Positions 18,038 to 28,783 are shown, counted from the stretch's first letter. The stretch is 64,000 nucleotides of DNA from Acinetobacter bohemicus ANC 3994 (GCF_000367925.1 NZ_KB849176.1:610191-674190); one strand, 5' to 3'. Made by a program: numbers and translations. The notes: a model not told the origin generated them from the sequence alone.

Positions 18038-19468
18038 TTAACGCATTTTTGCTAAGAAGCGGCTTAAACGTGTCATCGCTTCACGCAATTCATTTTCAGC
18101 TGGTAAAAATACCACACGGAAATGATCAGGTGTAGGCCAGTTAAAACCAGTACCTTGTACCAGTAATACTTTTTCAGCACGCAAGAAATCGAGCATGAGT
18201 TTTTCATCATCTTGAATAGGATAAATTTCAGGGTCAAGACGAGGGAAGCAGTACATGGCACCTTCAGGTTTAACACAGCTTACCCCCGGAATGTCATTCA
18301 ACATTTCCCAAGCAATATTACGCTGTTCATATAAACGGCCACCGGGACGAATCAAGTCATTAATCGATTGATAACCGCCCAAAGCTGTTTGAATGGCATA
18401 TTGCGCTTGATGGTTGGCACATAAGCGCATGGAAGCGAGCATATCTAAGCCTTCAATGTAGTCCATTGCACGTGATTTATCACCTGTAATTGCCATCCAG
18501 CCTGAACGGAAACCCGCAATGCGATAGGCTTTAGATAAACCATTAAATGAAACACAAAGATGATCACCCGCAAGTGCAGCAACAGCAACATGTTCAATGC
18601 CGTCATAAACAACTTTGTCGTAAATCTCATCGGCAAACAAAATTAAGTCATATTTTTTTGCAAGTGCGACAATTTGTTCTAACACATGACGTGGATAAAC
18701 CGAACCTGTCGGGTTGTTTGGATTGATAATCACAATACCGCGAGTATTCGGTGTGATTTTGCTTTCCATATCGGCAATGTCTGGATACCAATAGTTTTCT
18801 TCATCACATTTATAGTGAATTGCAGTACCGCCAGATAAGTTTACCGCAGCCGTCCATAAAGGATAGTCAGGCATAGGAACCAGCATTTCATCGCCATCAT
18901 TCAATAAGCCTTGCATGGCCATCACAATCAGCTCAGACACACCATTGCCAATATATACATCGTTGACGTGCATATTTAAAATGCCTTTTTGCTGGTAATA
19001 CTGACAAATGGCTTTACGCGCAGGGAAAATCCCTTTTGAGTCGGTATAACCAACGGCATTTGGTAGGTTTAAAGCAACATCATTAATAATTTCTTGCGGA
19101 GCTTCAAAGCCAAATGGAGCAGGGTTACCGATATTTAATTTAATAATTTTATGACCGGCTTCTTCCATTTCATTGGCCGCTCGTAACACAGGTCCACGAA
19201 TGTCGTAGCATACATGCTCGAGCTTAGACGATTTTTTTATTTCGCGTGGGGTTTGGATAGTGTTCGGCATTTTGATGTTCTCGGAAAGAGTGGAGGTCAC
19301 TTTTGCATAACGATATAAATAACTTTTAAATGTTTCAGTTGTTACCAGATCGAGATCATGTTCATCTCTGAGTAAAGCAACAATTTTTTCATGCGTAAAC
19401 CCCACCTGTTGATATTGTTTAATCACAGGCAGTAGATGTTTAAAAATAACGCTCTTTTTTTGCGACAT
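18038..19468 (-). CDS. alaA: Alanine aminotransferase AlaA with N-terminal helix-turn-helix-like extension
   Basis: The cytosolic PLP aminotransferase converts pyruvate and glutamate to alanine and 2-oxoglutarate. From about residue 78 (SSKLEHVCYDIRGPVLRAA) to the end it aligns throughout with E. coli AlaA (405 residues), including NPNNPTG and the PLP lysine in FNGLSKAYR. Residues 1-66 are extra. They contain a helical segment, VGFTHEKIVALLRDEHDLD then TFKSYLYRYAK, that resembles small helix-turn-helix domains. The upstream ATG at 19468 has a good AGGAT site 7 bases before it. An internal Met67 has a weaker site, so I favour the 476-residue form. Confidence 0.88.
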   Translation of the reverse strand: MSQKKSVIFKHLLPVIKQYQQVGFTHEKIVALLRDEHDLDLVTTETFKSYLYRYAKVTSTLSENIKMPNTIQTPREIKKSSKLEHVCYDIRGPVLRAANEMEEAGHKIIKLNIGNPAPFGFEAPQEIINDVALNLPNAVGYTDSKGIFPARKAICQYYQQKGILNMHVNDVYIGNGVSELIVMAMQGLLNDGDEMLVPMPDYPLWTAAVNLSGGTAIHYKCDEENYWYPDIADMESKITPNTRGIVIINPNNPTGSVYPRHVLEQIVALAKKYDLILFADEIYDKVVYDGIEHVAVAALAGDHLCVSFNGLSKAYRIAGFRSGWMAITGDKSRAMDYIEGLDMLASMRLCANHQAQYAIQTALGGYQSINDLIRPGGRLYEQRNIAWEMLNDIPGVSCVKPEGAMYCFPRLDPEIYPIQDDEKLMLDFLRAEKVLLVQGTGFNWPTPDHFRVVFLPAENELREAMTRLSRFLAKMR

Positions 19469-19696
19469 TTTTTAATCCTGAGCAAGAATGTTAATAAGAC
19501 TAACATTAAATTTGCTCACAAAAAAGCATTTAAAAAATAAAATGCTCACCATATTTTGTATTTTTGCTTACTTTTTGCTTTTAAGTAAATTATAGGTCTT
19601 TTGTAAATTGTTAACTAAAGACTAGAAATTTTAAGATGAATCACGTAAATATAGGATTATCCTATTTTAAATAGCAAGATAGAAAGGGACGTAATC

Positions 19697-20116
19697 ATGG
19701 GAAAACTCAATAAAACAGACCGAGAATGGCAAAGAGAGTTATCACCTGACGAATTTCGCATTACGCGACAAAAGGGGACTGAGCCAGCATTTACAGGGAA
19801 ATACTGGAATACCAAGCAAACGGGGACTTATCTGTGCCGTTGTTGTGGGGCTGAATTGTTCTCTTCTAACACGAAATATGATAGTGGTAGCGGTTGGCCA
19901 AGCTTTTATAAACCGATTACCAGTGGCGCGGTTGATGAAAATCAAGATGCGACGCATGGTATGGTCAGAACCGAGATTGTTTGTCATCATTGCGATGCAC
20001 ATTTGGGGCATGTCTTTGAAGATGGTCCACAGCCGACTGGATTGCGCTATTGCGTAAATTCAGCTTCACTAGAATTAAAAACACAAGAAAAAAATGACGA
20101 GGAAACCTATCCATGA
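19697..20116 (+). CDS. msrB: Methionine-R-sulfoxide reductase MsrB
   Basis: This thioredoxin-dependent enzyme repairs methionine-R-sulfoxide. It has 139 residues. Zinc is bound by CRCC (47-50) and CHHC (96-99). The catalytic cysteine lies in RYCVNSASL near 118-119. There is no signal peptide, so it is cytosolic. The stop overlaps the start of the peroxidase gene by 4 bases (ATGA), so the two oxidative-repair genes are co-translated. It is divergent from alaA. Confidence 0.96.
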   Translation: MGKLNKTDREWQRELSPDEFRITRQKGTEPAFTGKYWNTKQTGTYLCRCCGAELFSSNTKYDSGSGWPSFYKPITSGAVDENQDATHGMVRTEIVCHHCDAHLGHVFEDGPQPTGLRYCVNSASLELKTQEKNDEETYP

Positions 20117-20595
20117 CCAGCATTTATCAGTTTGAAGCTGAGTTGTTAGATGGAAAAAATAAATCATTTGCTGATTATGAAGGCAAAGTTTTATTAATTG
20201 TAAATACTGCAAGTAAATGTGGTTTTACACCGCAATTTTCCGGTCTTGAAAAGTTGTATGAAAAATACAAAGATCAAGGTTTTGAAGTTTTGGGATTCCC
20301 TTGTAATCAGTTTGGTGGACAGGATCCCGGATCGAATGAGCAAATCGGGGCATATTGCCAAAAAAATTATGGTGTGAACTTTCCGATGTTTGCCAAAGTG
20401 GATGTAAAGGGGCCAGAAGCACATATTTTATTTCGCTATTTAACCAATAACAGTAAAGGTATTTTAGGCAACGGGATTAAGTGGAATTTTACCAAGTTCC
20501 TGATTGGTAGAGATGGAAAAGTTTTAAACCGCTTTGCACCCACCACTAAGCCTGAAGATTTAGAAAGTGAAGTAGCAGCGGCATTATCGCAGTGA
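20113..20595 (+). CDS. Glutathione peroxidase family protein (BtuE/Gpx)
   Basis: This 160-residue thiol peroxidase has the active-site [12 protein letters not shown] block (about 31-42) with cysteine where animal enzymes have selenocysteine. The [12 protein letters not shown] motif carries the catalytic Gln, and WNFTKFLI the Trp and Asn. Bacterial homologues usually use thioredoxin to reduce peroxides. It forms a two-gene operon with msrB. Confidence 0.95.
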   Translation: MTSIYQFEAELLDGKNKSFADYEGKVLLIVNTASKCGFTPQFSGLEKLYEKYKDQGFEVLGFPCNQFGGQDPGSNEQIGAYCQKNYGVNFPMFAKVDVKGPEAHILFRYLTNNSKGILGNGIKWNFTKFLIGRDGKVLNRFAPTTKPEDLESEVAAALSQ

Positions 20596-20604
20596 TATTT
20601 CATC

Positions 20605-21459
20605 TTGGAAAATGAAAAAAATGTGATAAATCAGCCAGAACTGAATGTTCAGTTCTGGCGTGATTCGCGCATGCCTTATGTAGAAACACGTCAGGCATGC
20701 CAAAGTCGAATTTGTTATAAGGCTCATAGCCACGCGACTTTTTCCATTGGTGCAGTGGATACGGGGCTAAGTCGTTTTAGCAGTTATTTAAGTACTGTTG
20801 AAATGATTGAGTCTGGCACTTTAGTGGTTATTCCTGCTCAGGTCGAACACTCCTGTAATCCTATGCCTGATCAAGCATGGAGTTATCATATGATGCATTT
20901 AAATGCTGACTGGCTCGCGGCATTATTGTCAGAGACAGGAAGAGAGCAAATTCATGTATCAATTCCACAATTAAAACCCATCGTGATTAAAAAACCAGAA
21001 CTGTATTGTACGTTCACCCAGCTAAATCGAGATTTATTTAATCCTAAAATTGATTTTAGGGAAAAAGAACAGCGTTTGATTGAGGTGCTTACTCAAATTA
21101 TTTTGCCTTGTTTTGAATGGGAAAAAGCTAATATATCTCATTATTTTTATGATCATTTAAAGGACTTGATGGTCTATTTAAAAGATGTCGATACGATTGT
21201 TCCACTGGAAAAACTAGCAAGTATGCTGGGAATTAGTCGTTATGCGGTCATTCGTTTATTTAAGGCAAATTGGGGTTTGACACCACATGCTTTTCAGCTC
21301 AATTTAAAAGTGAATCAAGCTAGAGAATTGCTTAAACATGGAAAAAATATTGGTGATATTAGCTATGAATTAGGTTTTAGTGATCAAAGCCATTTTCATC
21401 GTGTATTTAAAATACATACGGGAGTTACGCCTAGGCAGTATCAACAAGGCTTTATATGA
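20605..21459 (+). CDS. AraC-family transcriptional regulator
   Basis: This 284-residue protein has an N-terminal cupin-like sensor domain (about 30-150, with HSHATFSIGAVD) and a C-terminal pair of helix-turn-helix motifs (about 185-284), closing with FSDQSHFHRVFK and GVTPRQY, the classical AraC signature. The first ATG is at 20605, but a GTG at 20620 is possible. It sits 9 bases after the peroxidase gene and 130 bases before a LysE exporter gene. Regulators of this shape often control an adjacent LysE-type exporter, so that is its likely target. Confidence 0.88.
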   Translation: MENEKNVINQPELNVQFWRDSRMPYVETRQACQSRICYKAHSHATFSIGAVDTGLSRFSSYLSTVEMIESGTLVVIPAQVEHSCNPMPDQAWSYHMMHLNADWLAALLSETGREQIHVSIPQLKPIVIKKPELYCTFTQLNRDLFNPKIDFREKEQRLIEVLTQIILPCFEWEKANISHYFYDHLKDLMVYLKDVDTIVPLEKLASMLGISRYAVIRLFKANWGLTPHAFQLNLKVNQARELLKHGKNIGDISYELGFSDQSHFHRVFKIHTGVTPRQYQQGFI

Positions 21460-21588
21460 AGTACTAGGTTTTTATGATTGAATTTTTTCTGTTTAAAACT
21501 TAAATTAAATTTATTATCGCGCAATTTTATACAAGAGAGAATTGTGTCGGTTCTCTATGCTCATTCTAGCTATTTATTGGAATGATTT

Positions 21589-22218
21589 ATGGAACTGTTT
21601 GTTATTATTGCATTCACGCACTTTATTGCTTTGCTTTCTCCCGGACCTGATTTTTTTCTTATTTTAACTACTCTATTACGTCATGGTCGATCTGCGGCTC
21701 GCTTTGTCTGTGTGGGAATTGCATTGGGGAATGCATGTATTTTAATGGTGATTTATGTCTGTTTATTTTTTCTTGGAAAAATTGATGAAAATATTTTGCT
21801 TTATGTTCGTTATATTGGTGCAGTGTATTTAATCTATTTGGCAGTACTGTGCTTTTATTATGCAAAAACTGAAGTGATTGCGACGCATGGAAAAACGGAT
21901 GCTATACCGACTTTATCAAGTACGGTGAGTTATTTAAGTCAAGGTTTACGCTCAAGTGTACTGAATCCTAAAAATATTTTATTTTATAGCAGCTTAGTCT
22001 TATTGGTTTATGTGGGTTTTGGGGTTGTTCAGCATATTTTAATGGTGCTATGGATGGTTTCTGTAGTTTTGGTTTGGAATATTTTACTGGTTAAATTGTT
22101 AAGTTATAACATGTGGATGGACTGGCTTCGAGTGAAGTCTAGATGGTTATATTATATTTCAGGGAGCTGTTTTATCTTATTTTCCCTAATGTTATTTATG
22201 ATGAATGAGTTCGACTAA
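21589..22218 (+). CDS. LysE/RhtB-family amino acid exporter
   Basis: This 209-residue inner-membrane protein has about six membrane segments. SPGPDFFLIL at 17-26 is the family signature, and LNPKNILFY corresponds to the conserved NPK motif. The family exports amino acids and related metabolites by proton exchange. The substrate is not predictable. It lies next to an AraC-type regulator. Confidence 0.88.
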   Translation: MELFVIIAFTHFIALLSPGPDFFLILTTLLRHGRSAARFVCVGIALGNACILMVIYVCLFFLGKIDENILLYVRYIGAVYLIYLAVLCFYYAKTEVIATHGKTDAIPTLSSTVSYLSQGLRSSVLNPKNILFYSSLVLLVYVGFGVVQHILMVLWMVSVVLVWNILLVKLLSYNMWMDWLRVKSRWLYYISGSCFILFSLMLFMMNEFD

Positions 22219-22267
22219 ATGATTTTCATTTTGAATTGGGATATAAAAATTTAGATTAAAGTGAAGC

Positions 22268-22414
22268 AAAAGCCACCTTCAGGTTAATGTCAGTCAGTTA
22301 AGAGTACTTTAATGATTACTTATTGATAAATCTCCCCTAACCCCTCCTTTGAAAAAGGATGAGAAACACTGTTTCGCAAGGGGAGGATTAAACAATACTT
22401 AACTGACTGGCATT
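22268..22414. repeat. Short member of a terminal-inverted-repeat intergenic element family
   Basis: The left end, from AAAAGCC at 22268 to CAGTCAGTTAAG ending at 22302, matches with a few changes the left end of the element at 60662. The right end CTTAACTGACTGGCATT (22398-22414) is the inverse of the left core. The interior differs: it holds a CTCCCCTAACCCCTC-type repeat that can fold back on GGGGAGGATT. It fills the gap between the convergent LysE and dapC genes. Confidence 0.75.
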
Positions 22415-22430
22415 CTTAGGTATTAAGATT

Positions 22431-23600
22431 TTAAAGTATCGCTTTTAAGCGTTTAACCACTTCTTCACACTGCGCAATGTCCGCGACCAAGGCTAAGCGA
22501 ACATGGTTTTCACCCGGATTACCTTGTTCAGTATCACGAGATAAATAACGCCCAGGAAGTACTTTAATGTGTGCTTTTTCCATCAGTATTTTGGCAAAAG
22601 CTTCGTCATTGTCTACTTTAAGCCAATAATAGAAACCAGCATCAGGTTTTTTGAGCGGCAATAAATGACCCAGTTCTTTTTGGAAAAGTTCGAATTTTGC
22701 ACGGTATTGCTTACGGTTTTCTTCAACGTGCGCTTCATCATCCCAAGCAGTAATTGATGCAAGTTGATGTTGAACGGGCATTGCTGCACCGTGGTACGTA
22801 CGATATTGCAAATACGGCTTGAGTAATGCTGCATCACCCGCAACAAAACCTGAACGCATACCGGGTAAGTTTGAACGTTTAGACAGTGAATGGAACACGA
22901 CACAATTTTTGTAGTCATCACGTCCAATTTCAGCACATACTTCAAGTAAGCCAACGGGTGCTTCATCAAACCAAAGTTCTGAATAACATTCATCCGATGC
23001 AATAACAAAATTATATTGGTCTGAAAGAGCAATTAACTTTTTAAACTGCTCTTTCGATAGGACAGCACCTGTTGGATTACCCGGAGTGCAAACAAACAAT
23101 AATGCCGTTTTTTCCCAAACTTCAGCAGGAACCGCATCAAAGTCGCCTAGATAGTTATTTTCTTCTGTGCAATTGATGAAGTATGGTTTTGCACCAGAAA
23201 GCAAAGTCGCGCCTTCATAAATTTGATAGAACGGATTTGGCATGACCACATAAGGTGCATCTTCACGGTTCACTAAAGCTTGAACAAAAGAAAAAATCGC
23301 TTCACGTGTTCCCGATACAGGAAGAACATTACTTTCAGCACTAATGCTATTCAGCTTAAAACGTCGTGTTAGCCAATTCGCAATACTTTGGCGCAGTTCT
23401 GGTAAACCTTTACTGTTTGGGTAAGTCGATAAATGCTTAAAGTTGTCAATGATTGCTTGTTTTACAAACTCTGGTGCAGGATGTTTTGGTTCACCAATCG
23501 ACAATGGAATGAGTGGTAAATCTGCAGGTTGAATATCCTGAAAAAGTTTATTTAATTTTTCAAAAGGATAGGGATGCAATAATGACAAACTTGAGTTCAT
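22431..23600 (-). CDS. dapC: Succinyldiaminopimelate aminotransferase DapC
   Basis: The PLP enzyme of the lysine and diaminopimelate pathway transaminates N-succinyl-2-amino-6-oxopimelate. It has 389 residues, with class I aminotransferase motifs: PGNPTGAVLS, ASDECYSELWF and the PLP lysine in HSLSKRSNLPG. The DapC-type opening LSIGEPKHPAP is present. It follows glnD by 24 bases on the same strand, the arrangement also seen in Pseudomonas, which supports the DapC call over a generic aminotransferase. Confidence 0.92.
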   Translation of the reverse strand: MNSSLSLLHPYPFEKLNKLFQDIQPADLPLIPLSIGEPKHPAPEFVKQAIIDNFKHLSTYPNSKGLPELRQSIANWLTRRFKLNSISAESNVLPVSGTREAIFSFVQALVNREDAPYVVMPNPFYQIYEGATLLSGAKPYFINCTEENNYLGDFDAVPAEVWEKTALLFVCTPGNPTGAVLSKEQFKKLIALSDQYNFVIASDECYSELWFDEAPVGLLEVCAEIGRDDYKNCVVFHSLSKRSNLPGMRSGFVAGDAALLKPYLQYRTYHGAAMPVQHQLASITAWDDEAHVEENRKQYRAKFELFQKELGHLLPLKKPDAGFYYWLKVDNDEAFAKILMEKAHIKVLPGRYLSRDTEQGNPGENHVRLALVADIAQCEEVVKRLKAIL

Positions 23601-23624
23601 AAAATCGATACCGCTTAATTTAAG

Positions 23625-26291
23625 TTAATGTTGGCCACAGACTTGATTCGAGACTTCATCGAGTGCTGATTTTAATTGTGCAGCAAACGTTTTGGCTTCT
23701 GAATCGGACATTGGAATGCCATCTTTTTTGGTGACAAAGAAAATATCTTCTGCGCGCTCACCCAGTGTTGCAATTCTAGCAGAGTGAATATCTAAACCTT
23801 GCATCATAAATAAACCGCCTACTTTGGCAAGTAAGCCGGGATGGTCAAGTGTTGAAATTTCAACCATATTTTGTTGTAGTGCAGCATTGAGGGTGATGTC
23901 GACAGTATTTTCAATATCGAAATGGCGTAATTGGCGTGGAATACGACGCTGCATTAAACCGGGATATTTATCCGATTGGCTTAGTGCTTTGACTAAGGCT
24001 TCAATTACAGTTTTTTCACGTTCAGGATCGGTCAGTAAAGTGCCAAAACGGTCTAGAACCACATAGGTATCTAAACTAAATGCAGTACTTGCGGTAATAA
24101 TTCGGGCATCTTGAACGTCAAGATTCATACGGTCAAATACAGCCACGGTGGTGGCAAATAAATTGGGTTGATCTTGTGTATAAATAAAGATCTGTACGGC
24201 ATCTTGCGCAGATTTACGATGCGCACGCATTAACACTAAAGGTTCAGAGTTGTTGCCATGCTGCAAGATTGCACGGGTATGCCATGCAATTTCATCTGCT
24301 GATTCCTTAATAAAGTATTCATCGCCCAGTTCCTGCCAAACGGTTTCTACATCGTAGAGGGAGAAATCATTGACCAATAGTTCACTGGCTGCAAATTTAG
24401 TATCTTCAATCAGCATTTGATAATCGACAGGGCGACCCAGACCCGTACGAATCACATCACGGGCATGGGTATAAAGTTGACGCATAAGCGATGCGCGCCA
24501 TGTATTCCACAGTTTTGGGTTGGTGGCATTAATATCGGCAACAGTCAGCGTATATAAATAATCGAGATGCTCCATGTCACCGAGTTGTTCAGCAAAGTCT
24601 TGCACCACATCTGGATCGGAAATATCTTTTTTCTGTGCGGTCATCGACATGAGTAAATGATTTTGAATGAGCCATGCGACAAGGTTGCATTCACGTTCCG
24701 TAAAGCCGTGGGTACGACAGAAGTTAATTGCATCTTCTGCACCCAGTTCACTGTGGTCACCACCACGACCTTTGGCAATGTCGTGAAATAAAGCGGCTAA
24801 ATAGACAATGTCACGACGTGCCAGACGTTGAAAGACCGAACTTACCACAGGGAAGTCTTTGGCAAATTCAGGTGCTTTAAAGCGGTTGAGGTTACGCAGC
24901 AATAACAGGGTGTGTGCATCTACGGTATAAATATGGAACAAGTCATATTGCATGAGTCCCATAATTTGCCCGAATGCAGGAATATAGTTACCTAAAACGC
25001 TATAGCGTTTCATCGCAACCAAAGTGTCATATAGACGATGTGGTGAACGAATAATCGCCATAAATAAGGCTTGATGCTCAGGATTGTCTCTATAGCTTTG
25101 ATCAATCCGTTTTGCAGCAAGTATGAGCAGACGTAAAGTCCGTGCGCGAATGCCTTCAATCTCTGGGCGATTTGCTAAGATATAAAACAATTCTAAAATA
25201 GCGCTTGGGCGTTCTGAAAAGATTTTATGATGTTGTACGGCAAGTTTGCCATCCACCAGTTTGAAGTGTTCGTTAATGTCTTCAATTTTGCGTTCGTAGT
25301 TGGGTAAACGCGGGGTAATCACCGATTCATTAAAGTAAGCAAGTAGCATTTCATTGAGGGTTGAAACTTGCTGCGCACTACGATAATAGCGCTTCATAAA
25401 TTGTTCGATTGGATAGTTGGGTGATTTGCCTTCTTCACGGGCATAGCCAAACAGACCCGCTATATCACGTTGATAATCGAATAATAAACGGTTTTCATCA
25501 CGCTTGGTTAAACGGTGTAAATGATGACGAATTTCCCATAAAAAACTTTCAGCTTCTTCTAAAACACCCAGTTCAAACTCAGAAATAAACCCTAAATGTA
25601 CCAGATCATAAATACGATTTACGCGAAAATGGCGCTTTGCAATCCAGCCAATTTGGTTGATGTCACGAATACCACCCGGTGCATTTTTAATATCGGGTTC
25701 TAAATTACTTTCGGTATTGTTGTGCTGCGCATAACGTCTGGCTTGCTCATCCATTTTGGCATCGAAAAAGGTTTTATCTGTCCATGTTTGTGACACGATG
25801 CGACGTGGCCATCTGGCTAAATGCTGATTCCCGATAATAAGGCGTGATTCAATCAGCGCTGTAGCGACAGTTAAATCATTGGTGGCTTGTTCTACACATT
25901 GTGAAATGGTGCGCACGCTAATACCGGGTTTGAAATTACCCACATCCCAAAGTGATGAGATAAAGGTTGAAATCAATTGTTCTTGATCTGGGCTGAGGTC
26001 ATCTTCCGATAAAATCATGATGTCGACATCTGAATATGGCAACATTTCCTGACGACCATAGCCACCAACTGCAAATAAACCTAAATCAGTTTGATCGAGT
26101 TCTGCATGTTTCCAGAGGAACTGTAGTGCTTCATCAATTAAATTGGATCGGCTTAAAATGACTTCACGAATGGACTGTCCATTTTCAAAACCATCTTGCA
26201 GCTGCTTTTCAACATCTGTGCGCCATTGGTTAATTGCTTGAATGTCATGGTTACTTTTAACGTAATTCAATAGCGGAGAGGTATTGATCAT
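23625..26291 (-). CDS. glnD: Bifunctional PII uridylyltransferase / uridylyl-removing enzyme
   Basis: GlnD senses glutamine and uridylylates or deuridylylates PII proteins to set nitrogen assimilation. It has 888 residues, the usual length. The nucleotidyltransferase motif [19 protein letters not shown] lies at about 77-95. The HD hydrolase motif [16 protein letters not shown] is in the middle. Two C-terminal ACT domains (about 710-790 and 815-885) bind glutamine. It lies 30 bases after purT and 24 before dapC. Confidence 0.97.
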   Translation of the reverse strand: MINTSPLLNYVKSNHDIQAINQWRTDVEKQLQDGFENGQSIREVILSRSNLIDEALQFLWKHAELDQTDLGLFAVGGYGRQEMLPYSDVDIMILSEDDLSPDQEQLISTFISSLWDVGNFKPGISVRTISQCVEQATNDLTVATALIESRLIIGNQHLARWPRRIVSQTWTDKTFFDAKMDEQARRYAQHNNTESNLEPDIKNAPGGIRDINQIGWIAKRHFRVNRIYDLVHLGFISEFELGVLEEAESFLWEIRHHLHRLTKRDENRLLFDYQRDIAGLFGYAREEGKSPNYPIEQFMKRYYRSAQQVSTLNEMLLAYFNESVITPRLPNYERKIEDINEHFKLVDGKLAVQHHKIFSERPSAILELFYILANRPEIEGIRARTLRLLILAAKRIDQSYRDNPEHQALFMAIIRSPHRLYDTLVAMKRYSVLGNYIPAFGQIMGLMQYDLFHIYTVDAHTLLLLRNLNRFKAPEFAKDFPVVSSVFQRLARRDIVYLAALFHDIAKGRGGDHSELGAEDAINFCRTHGFTERECNLVAWLIQNHLLMSMTAQKKDISDPDVVQDFAEQLGDMEHLDYLYTLTVADINATNPKLWNTWRASLMRQLYTHARDVIRTGLGRPVDYQMLIEDTKFAASELLVNDFSLYDVETVWQELGDEYFIKESADEIAWHTRAILQHGNNSEPLVLMRAHRKSAQDAVQIFIYTQDQPNLFATTVAVFDRMNLDVQDARIITASTAFSLDTYVVLDRFGTLLTDPEREKTVIEALVKALSQSDKYPGLMQRRIPRQLRHFDIENTVDITLNAALQQNMVEISTLDHPGLLAKVGGLFMMQGLDIHSARIATLGERAEDIFFVTKKDGIPMSDSEAKTFAAQLKSALDEVSNQVCGQH

Positions 26292-26321
26292 GAACAGTGG
26301 TCCGTAAATAAGGTTGCAATT

Positions 26322-27527
26322 TTAGTTTTGGTGAACACTGACTTGAGTCGCGGTGTGTAGTGCGAGTTCACGTGCTTGATCCGTCGTTTCAGCACGTGCG
26401 GTTGCAACGCCCATGCGACGACGTTTAAAACCTTCGGGTTTACCAAACAGGCGTAAATCGGTGTTTGGATTAGATAAAGCAAGATTTAAGCCAGAAAATG
26501 AGAGATTGTGATCATCTACACCTGCGTAAATAACTGCACTTGCCGCCACACTATGGCGTGTTGTGTTCACTGGCAAGCCTAAAATGGCACGTGCATGCAG
26601 TTCAAATTCACTTTGAAATTGCGAAGCAAGGGTCACCAGTCCTGTGTCATGCGGGCGAGGTGATACTTCACTAAACCATACTTGATCGCCTTTGACAAAC
26701 AGTTCAACCCCAAAAATACCGCAGCCGCCTAAGGCGATTGTGACTTTGTTAGCAATGCGTTTTGATTCTTCTAATGCCGCTTGCGTCATGGCTTGAGGTT
26801 GCCAACTTTCGACATAATCACCTGAGTCTTGACGGTGTCCGATTGGGTCGCAGTACTGGGTTTCAATTTCACCTGTTTCCGCATTTTTAGCACGAACCGT
26901 CAGTAGGGTGATTTCAAAATCAAAATCAATTTGTGCTTCGACAATTACGGTGCCTTGGTTGACACGACCGCCAGTTTGCGCATATTCCCAAGCGGCATCA
27001 ACTTCGTCAAAACTTTTAACGCGTGATTGACCTTTACCTGAAGATGACATAACAGGTTTTACAAAGTTTGGATAGCCAATATCATCACAAGCTGCGCGGA
27101 AAGACTCCAGCGTGTCAGCGAAGCGATAAGCCGATGTCGGTAAACCTAATTCTTCCGCTGCAAGGCGGCGAATGCCTTCGCGGTTCATGGTCAAATTAAC
27201 GGCTTTTGCAGAAGGAATAACGGTGGCAATATTTTCTTGTTCGATGTCGACTAAAACTTGTGTCGCAATGGCTTCAATTTCAGGAATAATTAAATGAGGT
27301 TTTACTTGTTGAATCAGTTGTTTGAGTTCTTCGGCATCGGCCATATTTAAAGTATAAGAATAATGCGCAACTTGCATGGCAGGAGCATGATCATAACGGT
27401 CAGCAGCATGAACTTCTACACCTAGACGTTGTAAAGAAATCACCACTTCTTTACCTAATTCTCCCGAACCTAACAATAAAACTTTAAAAGCAGAAGATTG
27501 AAGGGGAGTACCAATGGTCACGCTCAT
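26322..27527 (-). CDS. purT: Formate-dependent phosphoribosylglycinamide formyltransferase PurT
   Basis: This ATP-grasp enzyme formylates GAR from free formate in purine synthesis, independent of folate. At 401 residues it is close to E. coli PurT (392). The opening [19 protein letters not shown] is the phosphate-binding loop. [11 protein letters not shown] carries the ATP-grasp lysine loop, and [12 protein letters not shown] and [12 protein letters not shown] complete the site. It is first in the purT-glnD-dapC string. Confidence 0.97.
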   Translation of the reverse strand: MSVTIGTPLQSSAFKVLLLGSGELGKEVVISLQRLGVEVHAADRYDHAPAMQVAHYSYTLNMADAEELKQLIQQVKPHLIIPEIEAIATQVLVDIEQENIATVIPSAKAVNLTMNREGIRRLAAEELGLPTSAYRFADTLESFRAACDDIGYPNFVKPVMSSSGKGQSRVKSFDEVDAAWEYAQTGGRVNQGTVIVEAQIDFDFEITLLTVRAKNAETGEIETQYCDPIGHRQDSGDYVESWQPQAMTQAALEESKRIANKVTIALGGCGIFGVELFVKGDQVWFSEVSPRPHDTGLVTLASQFQSEFELHARAILGLPVNTTRHSVAASAVIYAGVDDHNLSFSGLNLALSNPNTDLRLFGKPEGFKRRRMGVATARAETTDQARELALHTATQVSVHQN

Positions 27528-27642
27528 ATAAATCGTCCTTGCTAAAGTGGTCTTTTAGCATAGCAGAACTGTTCTCGCTGTTAAGGCTTGATTCACATAA
27601 AATAATGATATTGTCTAACAATTTTATTTATAAAGTTGATTG

Positions 27643-27680
27643 AAATCTCCCTAAATCCCTCTTTATAAAAGAGGGACTTG
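27643..27680. repeat. CTCCCTAAATCCCTC-type dispersed repeat
   Basis: AAATCTCCCTAAATCCCTC followed by a short AAAGAGGG arm forms a small hairpin. The same motif with changes (AAATCTCCCCTAACCCCTC) forms the interior of the element at 22268-22414. It lies downstream of azlD and upstream of purT's promoter region. Confidence 0.6.
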
Positions 27681-27690
27681 TATAAAGGAG

Positions 27691-28038
27691 TTAAAATGAA
27701 ACGGGCAGATAGGTATAAACTAAACCATAGACCACAGCCGCCGTGAGTGTTGCAGCGACAATTTGTTTAAATTTAAAATATAGTCCTGCTAAAGTGATAA
27801 AACCGACCAGCATGGCAGCGCTTTTATTGGGTGTTTCGATTAGAGGGGGGAGTGTTGCAACCACGAGCATTGAACTAATGGCAGCAATACCAATACTGCC
27901 TAATGCAATTTTAATCCAAACCGAACCGCGTTTTTGTGAGTTTTGTTGATGTTTTTGAATGACATAAAATGGGCCAAAACGAGAAATGAAATTCGCAATC
28001 CCGACAATAATGCCGACTAAAATGATTTCAAGATTCAT
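27691..28038 (-). CDS. azlD: AzlD, branched-chain amino acid exporter small subunit
   Basis: This 115-residue membrane protein has about four membrane segments. It pairs with AzlC to form a branched-chain amino acid exporter. I chose the ATG at 28038 over an upstream one at 28062 because GGAG lies 6 bases before it, and MNLEIILVG opens the membrane helix as in the family. It overlaps the end of azlC by 11 bases, consistent with translational coupling. Confidence 0.87.
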   Translation of the reverse strand: MNLEIILVGIIVGIANFISRFGPFYVIQKHQQNSQKRGSVWIKIALGSIGIAAISSMLVVATLPPLIETPNKSAAMLVGFITLAGLYFKFKQIVAATLTAAVVYGLVYTYLPVSF

Positions 28039-28783
28039 GTGGTGCTCCAAACGCATCATCATGTTGTTTTAAAACATAGTGTTTAAATAAGCCGGCCAGA
28101 ATTCCTGATAAAATCCCAATAAAAATGGCAGCAGATAAATTAATAAAATAACAGGTGATGGCCGAAACAATTAAACACACAGCAACAATAAAAGTATGTT
28201 TCTTTTCAAATGCGGCAAGCAGGAAGCTTAAGAACAGTGCAGGTAATAAGAAGTCTAGAGCCGCTTGTAAAAATTGTGGTAAAGAACTGACTTGGTCGGC
28301 AAATAAACCACCTAAAAAAGAGCCTAAAGCCCAAGACATCCAACTAAATAAACTTAAACCCAACATCCAAGATTCGGACCATTCTTGACGACGCTGCGAT
28401 AGTTTAATCATGCCCGAGGCAAAAACTTCGTCAGTCAGTCCCCATGACCAAATGGCCGTTTTTTTTAAGTTTAATTTATCTTGAATTAAATTTTGTAAGG
28501 CAGGGCCATAAAGCACATGGCGAATATCTAAAGCAATGACTGTCAGTGCGGTCATCCAAATAGACGTACCGCTACCGAGTAAAGCCACCACTAAAAACTG
28601 GCTGGCTCCGGCATACATCGAACAGGATAAAAACAGCGCTTCCCAAGAACTAAAGCCGAATTGTGTCGCAGAGACACCGAAAGCAAAAGAAACGGGAAGA
28701 TAAGTAAAAATAATGGCTTGACTGTCTTTAGCGCCTTGCCAAAAGCCAGCAGCTTGTACTGGAGGAATTTTGTGCTCAGACAC
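28028..28783 (-). CDS. azlC: AzlC, branched-chain amino acid exporter large subunit
   Basis: This 251-residue inner-membrane protein has several helices. TYLPVSFAFGVSATQFGFSS near 28-47 and CSMYAGASQFLVVALL near 54-69 are AzlC hallmarks. It works with AzlD to expel valine, leucine or isoleucine analogues. It is divergent from the lipoprotein gene at 28881. Confidence 0.9.
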   Translation of the reverse strand: MSEHKIPPVQAAGFWQGAKDSQAIIFTYLPVSFAFGVSATQFGFSSWEALFLSCSMYAGASQFLVVALLGSGTSIWMTALTVIALDIRHVLYGPALQNLIQDKLNLKKTAIWSWGLTDEVFASGMIKLSQRRQEWSESWMLGLSLFSWMSWALGSFLGGLFADQVSSLPQFLQAALDFLLPALFLSFLLAAFEKKHTFIVAVCLIVSAITCYFINLSAAIFIGILSGILAGLFKHYVLKQHDDAFGAPHES

